Below, one piece after another: positions 7,010 to 15,860 of a DNA stretch of 64,000 nt. The notes below the pieces were generated by a model that was not told where the DNA came from, did not search any database, and worked only from the letters and a program-made list of their open reading frames with translations. Source of the DNA: Brumimicrobium sp035497735 (GTDB lineage Bacteria; Bacteroidota; Bacteroidia; Flavobacteriales_D; Crocinitomicaceae); NCBI GenBank assembly GCA_035497735.1, contig DATJCX010000058.1:93222-157221 (forward strand), in the 5' to 3' direction. A program made the position numbers and the translations under genes. Positions within the stretch are counted from its first letter, which is position 1, and every line of letters begins with the position of its first letter.

Positions 7010-9814
7010 TTAATCTTTGAAGTGATATTTGTTTTTTCGTTTAATAAAGGCTTCTTCACCACCTTCGAGTATGTCACAAATGTGTTCTTGGATTCCTTGT
7101 CTATATAATGTTTCTTGGATTAAATCATTTTTAAAACTGTGCTCAATGCTTCCAGATACATACTCAAACTTAGAACTTTTGTTTTTAGAATCTTTCCCTT
7201 CTTGATTAGCTACGATTATTTGTTCAGAATCTGCACCTAAAACTAAATTAGGGTTGTGTGTAGCAATTATAATTTGTCGTTCACTTTTTTTATTTCTTAA
7301 AAACTTCACTACCTCAAAATAAATCGATCGATTATCAAGATCATCTTCAGGTTGATCAATTAATATTGGACATTTACTATTGTCTAAGTCAATCAATAAT
7401 CTAAGAAGTACAAATGATTTTTTACCAGGTGACATTTCGTTAAGCTGATCACCATAGTATTCAACTTTAAATTTATGATAGAACCAATTCTTAATTAGTC
7501 CTGACACAACTTCCTTTTTACTAAACCCTTCTTTTAAAGGTAGTTTATCATTTAATATTTGTTTAAGAATATATTTGAGTTGACTTTTGTACTCCTCTTT
7601 AGTCGTAAAACTTAAATCAGTGATATAGTGATATTCTTCACTTCTTAATGATCTACCATCAAAAAAAGGCCTTTCGAAGTTTTCTTGGAATCGCTGTTTA
7701 TAGAATAATGTCTCAATATCAAACTTAAGTTCATCATCAAAACCTTCTTTGTTAATTTTGTCTTTAGCTTCAAGATAAATAGTAAAGAAATCACCTGCCA
7801 ATTCAACTATCTCATCTATTCGCAATAGAACTATTCTTTTTTGCTCTTCTATAGTCTTTTTATATTCTTCAAGTTTTTGCTCTTTCTCTTTTTCCTCTTT
7901 GAGCGCATTGTATTTTTCTTGAATGCTTTTTTGGCTTTCTATTTTTACTCTAAGCTCTGTTATTCCTTTTTCTTCTTTTAATAAGTTTTCTTTAACATCC
8001 TGTATTTCATCCTTATACGCTTGGGCTAATTTAACCACTTCATTTCTCCAATCCTCACTATACTCCGCCTCTTTAGCTGTGGTTATAATTTGAAGTTTTT
8101 TCTCATATTCATCACTTTTCAACTCATAATCAAACCGATTATATAATGAAACTTTGATTTCAGAAATGTTTTTCAATACGGCAAGGTCTTTAATATAATT
8201 GTCGATTTTTAGCTTCATTTTCGCGATGATCTCTATTTTCTGTTCGAACAAAGCAACTTCCTCAGGAGTTAATTTAAGTTTAGCTTGAATTCCTTTAATC
8301 TCATCATTAATTTTAATAATCTGCTGTTTTATTCCTTTTTCATCTCCAATTTTCTTCAAATCACTTGATGAAGAGTAAAATGAACTGAGAGCCTCAAACA
8401 TTGAAGAAATTAAAATATCGATATTCGAAACCATTTGTCTCTCAGTCAATTTTAAGGTATCGTACCATTCTTTGAATTGAGAATCTTGCAATAAAATATC
8501 TTTTATGATATTATCAATATCTGTGTTGCTCTTTTCTACATCTACTATTCTATTCAAATAAGATTGGGGTATGTAGATTATTCTTTTTTCAACATCAGTT
8601 GTAGAGCCTAGACTATTGATTTGTCCGTCTTTCCATTTCACAATCATGCCTTCAACTCCTTTCTGATTTACAAGTCCAGATCCTTCTAATCTTCGCTTGT
8701 ATTCTTCTGGATCAATTGTTTTAGCAATGCTCCTAAGCAACAAAGACTTTCCTGTTGATTTACCACCTATTATTGCAGTAAAGTTAGAGTTTATTTGGAT
8801 TTCAGAAGTTTGAAAATGTGTGTCTTCAAACTTTACACTTTCTATCACTTGGTATAATACTTTTTCATCAGGATGGCTCTCGCCTATATGCACACGGTCT
8901 TGTGGTTCATACAACACTTGCTTAAGTCCTTCAAAAGTTGGGTCGGCTTTGACCCAACAAAAGCGATTCTCATCAGGATTAAAAACTTTATCGTTCACGT
9001 GCGCATCACAGCCATGAAAACATGGTTTTAAGCTACCACATTTTGTAATTACTGTTTCTTTATTGTCAGGACCTTCGCCAACGAAATAACTTCTGTCCTT
9101 TGGGTTGGCAGAAAATATGGCATCTGTAAATTGGTAAATACTTCTTCTTGTCGCATCTAATTGAGAGGTTGTTCCAACAAACAAATCAGAATGATTTAAG
9201 CCAGAAGCACCATCGTTACTACTATTGGATACTATTACAATTGTATTGTCTCGTAAATTTTGATCTTTACTAAAAATGTCTTGTAAAACACCAAACTCAA
9301 TCACGTATTGGTTTACACCAGTTTTATAAGCCTGTGAGCTAGTAAGCCTAATATCGCCACTATAAGCTTTTCCTAAGCGAATTAATTCACTTTCAGTTGC
9401 AGAGTAATCGCTACCAGAAAAATTGAATTTTAGTTTTGCAAAGAAACGATCATTTAATTCACCATCGATACTTGGATTGAATAGACAATGAATATTGATT
9501 GGTGTTGATGACCCTGTTACAGGAGAAATTCTTAATTCGACATTGGGAATAACAAGGTCAAATGTCTTGATTATTTGTTCCTCTGCAATTAATTGTTTGA
9601 ATTTGAAATAATTTTTGGTAGAAAAATAGTCAGTAACTCCTATAACAGAAATAGCTTCTTCATATCCATTTATCACATTAATATAGTTATTCCATTTTTC
9701 ATCTGGACTACTGCCTTCAAACTGATCATTTTTATTTGTTTCAGGCGTATGTATATGAAGATCCCATCTTCTCCATTCTGATCCTCTAGGGAATTTATTG
9801 TATTTACTGCTCAT
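7010..9814 (-). CDS. PHP-domain protein fused to SMC-like ATPase (TrlF-type)
   Basis: 934 residues. The N-terminus carries a PHP phosphoesterase signature (WRRWDLHIHTPE, about 15-26, with metal-binding HxH, and later VIGVTDYFS). A Walker A motif (GGKSTGKS) sits near 345-355, followed by a long Glu/Lys-rich coiled coil (about 430-680). The C-terminal half of the ATPase head has LSxG-like MSPGKKSFVLL, Walker B CPILIDQPEDDLDN (about 810-825) and an ATHN H-loop. The layout, a PHP hydrolase ahead of an ATPase head split by a coiled coil, matches proteins annotated as TrlF family AAA-like ATPases, which recur in defence regions. A nucleic-acid-cleaving role gated by the ATPase is inference. It is flanked closely by the 297-aa gene (106 bp upstream from its stop to this start) and the PtuA-like gene. 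Confidence 0.82.
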   Translation of the reverse strand: MSSKYNKFPRGSEWRRWDLHIHTPETNKNDQFEGSSPDEKWNNYINVINGYEEAISVIGVTDYFSTKNYFKFKQLIAEEQIIKTFDLVIPNVELRISPVTGSSTPINIHCLFNPSIDGELNDRFFAKLKFNFSGSDYSATESELIRLGKAYSGDIRLTSSQAYKTGVNQYVIEFGVLQDIFSKDQNLRDNTIVIVSNSSNDGASGLNHSDLFVGTTSQLDATRRSIYQFTDAIFSANPKDRSYFVGEGPDNKETVITKCGSLKPCFHGCDAHVNDKVFNPDENRFCWVKADPTFEGLKQVLYEPQDRVHIGESHPDEKVLYQVIESVKFEDTHFQTSEIQINSNFTAIIGGKSTGKSLLLRSIAKTIDPEEYKRRLEGSGLVNQKGVEGMIVKWKDGQINSLGSTTDVEKRIIYIPQSYLNRIVDVEKSNTDIDNIIKDILLQDSQFKEWYDTLKLTERQMVSNIDILISSMFEALSSFYSSSSDLKKIGDEKGIKQQIIKINDEIKGIQAKLKLTPEEVALFEQKIEIIAKMKLKIDNYIKDLAVLKNISEIKVSLYNRFDYELKSDEYEKKLQIITTAKEAEYSEDWRNEVVKLAQAYKDEIQDVKENLLKEEKGITELRVKIESQKSIQEKYNALKEEKEKEQKLEEYKKTIEEQKRIVLLRIDEIVELAGDFFTIYLEAKDKINKEGFDDELKFDIETLFYKQRFQENFERPFFDGRSLRSEEYHYITDLSFTTKEEYKSQLKYILKQILNDKLPLKEGFSKKEVVSGLIKNWFYHKFKVEYYGDQLNEMSPGKKSFVLLRLLIDLDNSKCPILIDQPEDDLDNRSIYFEVVKFLRNKKSERQIIIATHNPNLVLGADSEQIIVANQEGKDSKNKSSKFEYVSGSIEHSFKNDLIQETLYRQGIQEHICDILEGGEEAFIKRKNKYHFKD

Positions 9815-9902
9815 TTGTTTCTAATCTTGCTAAAAGGTGTTCTAACTATTTTCTATTATCCCAATCTCTTCATTTTTTAATATTCTCGGCTTTTTTTATC
9901 AA

Positions 9903-10796
9903 TCAGTTCTTATCGAGTTTTTCTGCATAATATAAATATGCAAAGTCCTGAGTTTCTTTAGGTAATCCAGCTAATTTACTTTGTTTTTTCATACCTAATT
10001 TAATAAAAGAGTTTAACGCTAAACCACTAAGAACACCAGCTCCATTCGGAATTTGAAGGTTTTGACCTGCAATTTCTCCAAGAGCTGGGAGTACGGCATT
10101 TACAATATTAGAGTCACTGATGTTGAAGTAGGTTTTCATAGTTTGAAGTACTTTCTGGAACCCACTTTCATCCATGACTCTATGGATGTCTGATAAGCTC
10201 AATATGATCTTTTCCTCTAAATGGACTAGTTCCTCTTTGGTGAAGTTTTCTTTATTAATAGATTTCGTAAATTCATTTAACCTAACTCTAAAAGCCAATA
10301 GTTCATCTTTTCTTTTTTCTTTAAAAGTTAAGATTTCTTCAATTGAGCAATTTGTCGGTATAGGAAGGAAATCAGCAATAGAAAGCTCTAATGTATCTAC
10401 CTTAATTGGGTTTTGATTCATCAAGCTTAATATATTTCCTGATTGTGCTATTGAAAATAGCATTTTATTATTTGATGTGTTTATTTGATTGTAATATTCA
10501 ATTTGAGCTAACTCTTTAGAAGCAGCTATAGTAAATGGATCCAAACTTCCTTTATGCTTGAAATCAATAATTATACTTTTAAATATTTCTTCCTCAGCTA
10601 ATAATTTATACTCGGGTAAGTTCAAGTCTAAGGGAGAAAAGAAAGAGGAGTCTACATAATGGATTTCATCCCAATACATAAGATACTTTCTTAAAGATTC
10701 ATCACTAATACCAACATCTGTCTTTAATGATGTACCTCCTTTGGTTAGATAGCTATCTGCTTTTACAACAACCGCTCTATTATTCAAATATTTCAT
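9903..10796 (-). CDS. Unrecognised island protein (possibly DUF6236-like)
   Basis: 297 residues from the chosen ATG. An earlier ATG (10835) and TTG (10838) lie inside the end of the R-M gene in another frame; the ATG at 10796 begins a more natural N-terminus (MKYLNNRAVVVKADSY). There are no catalytic motifs that I recognise. A segment YLMYWDEIHYVDSS near the N-terminus and the overall predicted helical character recall DUF6236 proteins, but that match is uncertain. It begins 19 bp after the R-M enzyme gene stops (or overlaps it by 23 bp if the earlier start is used), so it is probably translated with it and may be an accessory factor of the R-M or PHP-ATPase system. Confidence 0.6.
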   Translation of the reverse strand: MKYLNNRAVVVKADSYLTKGGTSLKTDVGISDESLRKYLMYWDEIHYVDSSFFSPLDLNLPEYKLLAEEEIFKSIIIDFKHKGSLDPFTIAASKELAQIEYYNQINTSNNKMLFSIAQSGNILSLMNQNPIKVDTLELSIADFLPIPTNCSIEEILTFKEKRKDELLAFRVRLNEFTKSINKENFTKEELVHLEEKIILSLSDIHRVMDESGFQKVLQTMKTYFNISDSNIVNAVLPALGEIAGQNLQIPNGAGVLSGLALNSFIKLGMKKQSKLAGLPKETQDFAYLYYAEKLDKN

Positions 10797-10815
10797 TTTT
10801 TTTATATTAGATTCC

Positions 10816-13800
10816 CTACTCAATTTCAACCTCATCAATCTCCTTCATCAACCTATCCGTCTCCGTCAAAGCCACAATTATCTTTTGATAGTGCAGTATA
10901 TCTTCAAACTCTAATGTTCTATCCTTACGGTCTTTCAACCATTTCTGGGCAGGTTGATAACCTCCGATATAAAACTCCCAGGCCACCAATGGCACATTAT
11001 CGAAATACTGCTCATCATTTATCCAAACTCGACCTTTTGCATCATCAAAGGCTTCATACCCGATATCGTTTTTGGTAAGCTTACGTGTTACTTTGTTGTC
11101 TCCACCTATTGGATAGCTTGTAATGTAACCTTCTACTTTATCGGATTCTAATAAATGCATTTGACGTATTTCTCCACCTAGTTTAACAAGTTGCCAAAAT
11201 ATAGTTGCATCCTTTGGATAAGGAACTCTCGGGAAGTCAATTTTTAAAAACTCTTTGTATTTCTCTCGATAGCTTGGCGAATGCAAAACCGCATAGATGT
11301 AATCTAAAATATCAATTGGGGAAAAAGTATTTTGGGTGTTTTCTTTTTCGTTGGTGAAAGTTAAACCTATTTTTTCCGCAATTTGATTTACAATTTCAGC
11401 TTTTAAATTTGGTTTTCTTTCATTTGATTGTTCAATCTTTTGTTGTCCGTTCGTTTCTGGATAAATATAGAGAGGGAAAGTAGAAGTTATTTCACTTGTT
11501 CTATTTGACACATACGAACTTTCAATTACTTTATTGGTAATAAATGCGTGTACATAGTTGTCGCCTGTTTTGAATTGTTTACATAGCGTTAACCCTATAT
11601 TTTTACCAAGCGTGAAGTGTTGCATTACTTCTGTTCTTGGATAGCAATGAAAACCTTTTGATTTTCCTGTAAAAAAAGTCCATTTATCATCAAAAGGGCG
11701 ATACGACAATTTTGTGAAACTACCTTTATCGGGATAATAGTTTTCCAAATCTGCTTTAGCATAACTTACTTTCCAATCTCTAACATCTTTACCAAGATTG
11801 AAAGTTTTTCGAGCTTCTTCATCTTCAAGAGATAAAAACTCATCTATTGTTGATTTGACTTCTTCCTTAGTTTGATGTATCGTAAATTTATCTCTTGCCG
11901 TAACGATTCCTACATTATTTAATGAAAAGAGTTCCGAAACTGAAAAGCCTTTATCATAAGATTTTTGCGCTTCAAAATCCTTTTGCACCATAAAATACAT
12001 TGGCGCTACATTTGGCAATTCATTAAAATCAATAGATTGGATTGAGTTTTCATTTAGAAAATCGTATTTAAAATCACGTTTGCCATAAAGGTCGTAATGA
12101 AGAATTTTACCTAATTCGTTGGCTTTCTTTTTTCCTGTTTTTAAAAAAACGTTAATTGAAACTCCTTGTTGAATATCAAAAACATTAGTGTCAGCACTTC
12201 CGTCTGGTGCTGTTTCTTTTTTCTTGCTATTACCGTGTAAATCTATCGTATAAATTTTGTCGTATGTTTTGAGTAAATTCCAACGCATACCCCTAAAAGT
12301 TGGATTGTCTAAATATCCGTGTGGATTGATAAATGCCAAAACACCACTTCCGTTTTTTTCAATAAAATGCTGACCGTAACGGAGAAATTTCACATAATCA
12401 TCATTAATCCATTTGGGATTTCGTTCTTTCAACTTCTCTTTTCCTCCTGGTTCTTTTTTATAATCTTCCATCAACTTCATAATCCAATCCCCTTTATTGG
12501 CGCTTTCACCACTATATGGTGGATTCCCTATCACACACATCACCGGAGTATCACGTTTAATATGATTGGCTTCATTAGCTTCACTACTTAACCAGTTTGC
12601 AAACAAAGTTCCTGTATCTGGATGATATTCTTCTAAACTATTGGTTAAGTATACTCTTGTCCGTTGGTCTTTGGTAGGTTTAAATCCTGTCTCTTTTAAT
12701 AACAGATCTAATTGCAAATGTGCCATCGCATAACTTGCCATCAATAACTCAAACCCATTAAGACGAGGGAGTAAATCATTTTCAACATAACTACTCCAAA
12801 TCCCTTCTTGGCCTTTGAACTTCTTATTCACGTGTTTAATCACTTCCGCTAAGAACGTTCCTGTTCCAGTTGCAGGATCCAGAATTTGAACTTTGTGAAC
12901 TTCTTTTTCTACTTGTTTATATCCAGTTGTAGAACGTTTGTCAGGGGTTTGCGTATCTATATTGATTTTCGTCTTGGAAGTATCCGCTAGACCTTGTGGT
13001 AAATCGAATTCTGTTTTTAGAATATCATCGACTGCACGAACAATAAAGTTTACAACAGGGGCAGGAGTGTACCAAACACCTCTCGCTTTTCTTAAAGCTG
13101 GATCGTACTCTGCCAAGAAAGTTTCATAGAAGTGAATAATTGGGTCTTCCATTTGGGTAGATTTCCCATAATTCTTAAGAATTTCTTCAACGTTACACGC
13201 CAAGAATATTTCAGTAAGGTTTTCTACAATCCATTTTATTCTATCATCAATATCAGGCCCTGCAATATACCCAAACAACTTTCTTAAAAAAGGATTTGAT
13301 TTAGGAATTAATTCAGCAGCTTCTTGTCTGCTAAATGTATTTATAGTTGGATCATGTAAGCGGGCTGCAAACATTCCATAAGCAATTGTCTGCGCATAAA
13401 CATCAGCAAATCCTTTGGGCGTTATATCATGAATTAAAATTTCTTTAAAAGCTTGTTTTTGTTCTCTAAGTGTACTGTTATCATTATTGTCTTCATCGCT
13501 TGTTAAAGACTTTTCTATAATGTCAGATAAAAGACGTGCTTTCCCTGCCATCATCTCTGCTAACTTTTTAGGACTTTTAATATTTTGTCCAACATGTACA
13601 CAGAAATCTTTAAGAAGATTAGTAAACCTTTCATAATTTGCAGGTAAACCGACTATTCCCTGATCAGTAATTTCGGCAATAGCAATTTTAGTAATAAACT
13701 CACCGTCTCGGTATAAGTGAAAATCAAGGTAATCTGTAAATATCAGGTTGTTTAATGATGCTTTGTAGCGGTCAAATTGTTCTTTGTTTACAGACTTCTT

Positions 13801-14040
13801 TTTCCCTTCCAGGTCTTTGTCACCAATATCCTTAGCTTCAATAAATCCAACAGGAATATCTCTTTTTGTCAAGATATAGTCTGGAGCACCACACGCTTGT
13901 CTTTTAGGTTCGTTAGTTGCTCTTACTTCAGGAACTAAAGTTTCTATAAGATTCTGTAAATCTCCTCTGAATGTGTGTTCTGTAGCGTTTCCTAATTTGT
14001 ATCGTTGGTTTAGGTTGTCGATGTAGTTATGTATTGTCAT
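10816..14040 (-). CDS. Type IIG-like restriction-modification enzyme (nuclease + N6-adenine methyltransferase)
   Basis: 1074 residues. The N-terminal domain has a PD-(D/E)xK nuclease pattern: GAPDYILT followed by GFIEAKD (about 49-70). A helical linker leads to the methyltransferase: SAM motif I as LDPATGTGTFLAEV (about 383-396) and motif IV as NPPY (about 503-506), diagnostic of N6-adenine methylation. The remaining C-terminal third should hold target recognition; the segment around YAVLHSPSYREKYKEFL is shared with the C-terminal region of Type ISP enzymes. No helicase motor is present, which separates it from true Type ISP or Type I systems. It is probably self-sufficient: one chain both marks and cuts. 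It is first in the leftward island, with 737 bp of gene-free DNA upstream. Confidence 0.88.
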   Translation of the reverse strand: MTIHNYIDNLNQRYKLGNATEHTFRGDLQNLIETLVPEVRATNEPKRQACGAPDYILTKRDIPVGFIEAKDIGDKDLEGKKKSVNKEQFDRYKASLNNLIFTDYLDFHLYRDGEFITKIAIAEITDQGIVGLPANYERFTNLLKDFCVHVGQNIKSPKKLAEMMAGKARLLSDIIEKSLTSDEDNNDNSTLREQKQAFKEILIHDITPKGFADVYAQTIAYGMFAARLHDPTINTFSRQEAAELIPKSNPFLRKLFGYIAGPDIDDRIKWIVENLTEIFLACNVEEILKNYGKSTQMEDPIIHFYETFLAEYDPALRKARGVWYTPAPVVNFIVRAVDDILKTEFDLPQGLADTSKTKINIDTQTPDKRSTTGYKQVEKEVHKVQILDPATGTGTFLAEVIKHVNKKFKGQEGIWSSYVENDLLPRLNGFELLMASYAMAHLQLDLLLKETGFKPTKDQRTRVYLTNSLEEYHPDTGTLFANWLSSEANEANHIKRDTPVMCVIGNPPYSGESANKGDWIMKLMEDYKKEPGGKEKLKERNPKWINDDYVKFLRYGQHFIEKNGSGVLAFINPHGYLDNPTFRGMRWNLLKTYDKIYTIDLHGNSKKKETAPDGSADTNVFDIQQGVSINVFLKTGKKKANELGKILHYDLYGKRDFKYDFLNENSIQSIDFNELPNVAPMYFMVQKDFEAQKSYDKGFSVSELFSLNNVGIVTARDKFTIHQTKEEVKSTIDEFLSLEDEEARKTFNLGKDVRDWKVSYAKADLENYYPDKGSFTKLSYRPFDDKWTFFTGKSKGFHCYPRTEVMQHFTLGKNIGLTLCKQFKTGDNYVHAFITNKVIESSYVSNRTSEITSTFPLYIYPETNGQQKIEQSNERKPNLKAEIVNQIAEKIGLTFTNEKENTQNTFSPIDILDYIYAVLHSPSYREKYKEFLKIDFPRVPYPKDATIFWQLVKLGGEIRQMHLLESDKVEGYITSYPIGGDNKVTRKLTKNDIGYEAFDDAKGRVWINDEQYFDNVPLVAWEFYIGGYQPAQKWLKDRKDRTLEFEDILHYQKIIVALTETDRLMKEIDEVEIE

Positions 14041-14197
14041 TATAGAGATTCATTGGTTTAGTTGAGTAATCGGTAGTTTACTTCTTGATTTGGTAATACG
14101 ACGATTAATCAGGTATTTAAATAAGAGGGAAAAGATACAAATTTTATTCTAAACTAACAGAATTTGGGTGATAAAATGTTTTTATCAGCATGTACGT

Positions 14198-14275
14198 CTT
14201 GGTCGCTTACTTGGTCGCTGATATTAGAGTCGCTTTGTTAATGCGTTGAATAATAACGGTGTTATCTTGGTCGCT
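14198..14275. repeat. Short repeats of CTTGGTCGCT
   Basis: The 10-mer CTTGGTCGCT occurs at 14198-14207, 14210-14219 and 14266-14275; the first two are 12 bp apart. On the minus strand the copies read AGCGACCAAG and can encode Ser-Asp-Gln repeats, as in linkers of AlbA_2/HATPase proteins. This may be a vestige of such a gene. Confidence 0.55.
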
Positions 14276-14495
14276 CATCTGTGCATATTTGGAATTATCT
14301 TCAAATAATATTTGATGACTTAATTTAAAATAGAACAAACGGATTTAATTGAATAGGAACTATCTTAAAAAGCATTTTATTTTGTAATTTAAGAAGTTAA
14401 ATTAATATCGATAGCATCAAACATAATTAATCCTTTGCCACTTAATTTAAAACTTATATATTGGTCTCGATTTAGGTGGTTAGGTTAGGTTTATA

Positions 14496-14528
14496 AGAGG
14501 GAATCGGACGCTCGTTTGTTCCCTTTTT
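14496..14528 (+). terminator. Possible terminator hairpin
   Basis: AGGGAA (14498-14503) can pair with TTCCCT (14519-14524), followed by a run of T. It lies in gene-free DNA, so the transcript it would end is unknown. Confidence 0.35.
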
Positions 14529-14553
14529 TGTTTTTAATCAGTTTTTACTTTTC

Positions 14554-14763
14554 TTAGTATGTAGTGTCACCATAAATTATATCAAGCACTTCTATTGATG
14601 CATTGCCTATATCCGTATGAATAACAGAATTGGTTGAATCTATATAAGCTCTGAGGTATTCTTTTGTTACCAGAGTGGAATGTTATAGAACCTGTTTTTC
14701 AGATAGATAGGGTAAGCACTCATGCAATATGTTTAGTGCCTGGAACGTTGAAGTCTTGGTAAG
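14554..14763 (-). pseudogene. Probable C-terminal remnant of a tyrosine recombinase (integrase)
   Basis: Read leftward, one frame is open from about 14763 to the stop at 14554 except for a single in-frame TAA at 14683-14685. The residues after that stop read HSTLVTKEYLRAYIDS. This fits the end of phage-type integrases, where LGHS precedes a T...YL segment holding the catalytic Tyr; the stop falls where the Gly of LGHS is expected. The next gene starts on the other strand at 14778, so the rest of the integrase is missing. The match rests on a short motif read by eye. It would mark the right edge of the island. Confidence 0.35.
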
Positions 14764-14777
14764 AATCAAAAAAAGGC

Positions 14778-15500
14778 ATGAATAAATTAAGCTTGTTTAC
14801 TCTAGTTATTGGAATGTTTATTTCGTTGGGTGGTGAGGCTCAAAATTTGAATGAAATAGGAATTGGTTTAACAACCGATTCAGATCATCGATTGTTTTTG
14901 AATTATAAATTAGCCCTAAAGGAAAAGCGCTCTATAAATTTTAGACTTTCCCAAGGTTGGGATATTAGAGAAAGTCTTTGGGACCGTAGGTTTTACCACT
15001 CAACCTCAGAGATTTACTTTGAGGAATCTAACTTAACTCAACGAGATTTGCAAACTAGACTAACCATTGGACCAGAGTTCCAAATTGGAGAGTCAAATTT
15101 CAGTTGGGCTGTTGAAGGAATACTGGGCTACCTAGCACAAAGCGAGAAGGTTAGAGAAAACACATATGAGGCCTTCTATAATAATGCCTCTCCACATAAT
15201 ATGTCGTATCTTCATCCTCCGGTTAAAAGTGAGATAACAATTGATAATAAAAGAGAATATTTGGTCACAGGAGTTCAAGGTAGAATATCTCTAAAAGCTA
15301 TGGCAACAGAAAGGCTTGGAATAAAGCTTTTTGGTGAAATAGGGATGGATTATATTATTGAACTTACAGACATTCAAAAGTACCCTAAAGAAGCCGAACC
15401 TGTCCCAGAGCCTAATGAAAATGTTGTTCATTTTGAGATGCCTAGAGATTATTTGATTCCTCAATTTAGAATAGGTGCTACTATTTATTTTGCCCACTAG
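14778..15500 (+). CDS. Secreted protein, probable small outer-membrane beta-barrel
   Basis: 240 residues with a clear signal peptide (residues 1-21, ending near GGEAQ). The body alternates short hydrophobic and polar strands (RLFLNYKLAL, INFRLSQGW, FSWAVEGILGYL, ISLKAMATERLGIKLFGEIGMDY), and the chain ends in a strand, FRIGATIYFAH, with an aromatic near the end, as in outer-membrane porin-like barrels. No family is recognised. It stands alone between the possible integrase scar and tRNA-Gln, so it may be cargo of the same element or a resident gene. Confidence 0.7.
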   Translation: MNKLSLFTLVIGMFISLGGEAQNLNEIGIGLTTDSDHRLFLNYKLALKEKRSINFRLSQGWDIRESLWDRRFYHSTSEIYFEESNLTQRDLQTRLTIGPEFQIGESNFSWAVEGILGYLAQSEKVRENTYEAFYNNASPHNMSYLHPPVKSEITIDNKREYLVTGVQGRISLKAMATERLGIKLFGEIGMDYIIELTDIQKYPKEAEPVPEPNENVVHFEMPRDYLIPQFRIGATIYFAH

Positions 15501-15832
15501 AAATTTGAAAAGTTTAATTGAAAGATAAAACATCTTTCAATAAGAGAGCAATAAGCGTAAGTTTGTTTCCCTTTATTTATTATTATTCCAATGACACAAG
15601 AATATTTAAAATTGTTAACCGTTATACATTTGTTTCTTTAGTGAATCTCAAAAACATAAATGTCTATACAGATAGTAACAATGGGCATCTAGATGTCATT
15701 CGGTTAACAAAACTACAACAAATTCTTGTTAACCGAATTGTTGTAATTTTCTTTGTTATTTGATGATGTTTGATGCTATTCTAAGAAATGGTTAAATCAC
15801 GCAAACCATTATATTTGGTGGTATTTAATGAA
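15501..15832. other. Gene-free stretch with nested inverted repeats
   Basis: I see no credible gene. An open frame at 15518-15763 has no family features and runs through the inverted repeats. The notable content is two overlapping hairpins at 15698-15745, listed separately. Confidence 0.55.
15698..15745. promoter_or_regulatory. Two mutually exclusive hairpins
   Basis: ATTCGGTTAACAA (15698-15710) is perfectly complementary to TTGTTAACCGAAT (15726-15738). A second pairing, TACAACAAATTC (15714-15725) with GAATTGTTGTA (15735-15745, one bulged A), shares 15735-15738 with the first, so both cannot form together. A following T-rich run would let the second act as a terminator on the plus strand. 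Confidence 0.5.
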
Positions 15833-15858
15833 AAAAGCCTCTCGAATGAGAGGCTTTT
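15833..15858 (-). terminator. Terminator of tRNA-Gln
   Basis: AAAAGCCTCTC (15833-15843) and GAGAGGCTTTT (15848-15858) form a perfect 11-bp stem with a 4-nt loop, immediately after the 3' end of the leftward tRNA gene. A/T runs on both sides make it potentially bidirectional. Confidence 0.85.
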
Positions 15859-15860
15859 AG

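Larger units (their letters stand above)
14041..14777. other. Gene-free junction between island and OMP gene
   Basis: 737 bp without an intact gene. It holds the CTTGGTCGCT repeats, a possible terminator near 14500, a GGTTAGGTTAGG run near 14478 and the integrase-like remnant at 14554-14763. The promoter of the R-M gene should lie in 14041-14160, but I see no clear TAnnTTTG box there. Confidence 0.6.

Noticed and set aside
10816..14040. Type I or BREX/DISARM system
   Set aside because: No separate helicase, specificity subunit, PglZ or DrmA/B genes nearby; the single chain has nuclease and methylase motifs only.
14478..14490. Telomere-like GGTTAGGTTAGG run
   Set aside because: Only two to three short units; chance is likely and no function is suggested.
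15518..15763. 81-codon open frame on the plus strand
   Set aside because: TTG start, runs through the nested inverted repeats and shows no protein-like features.
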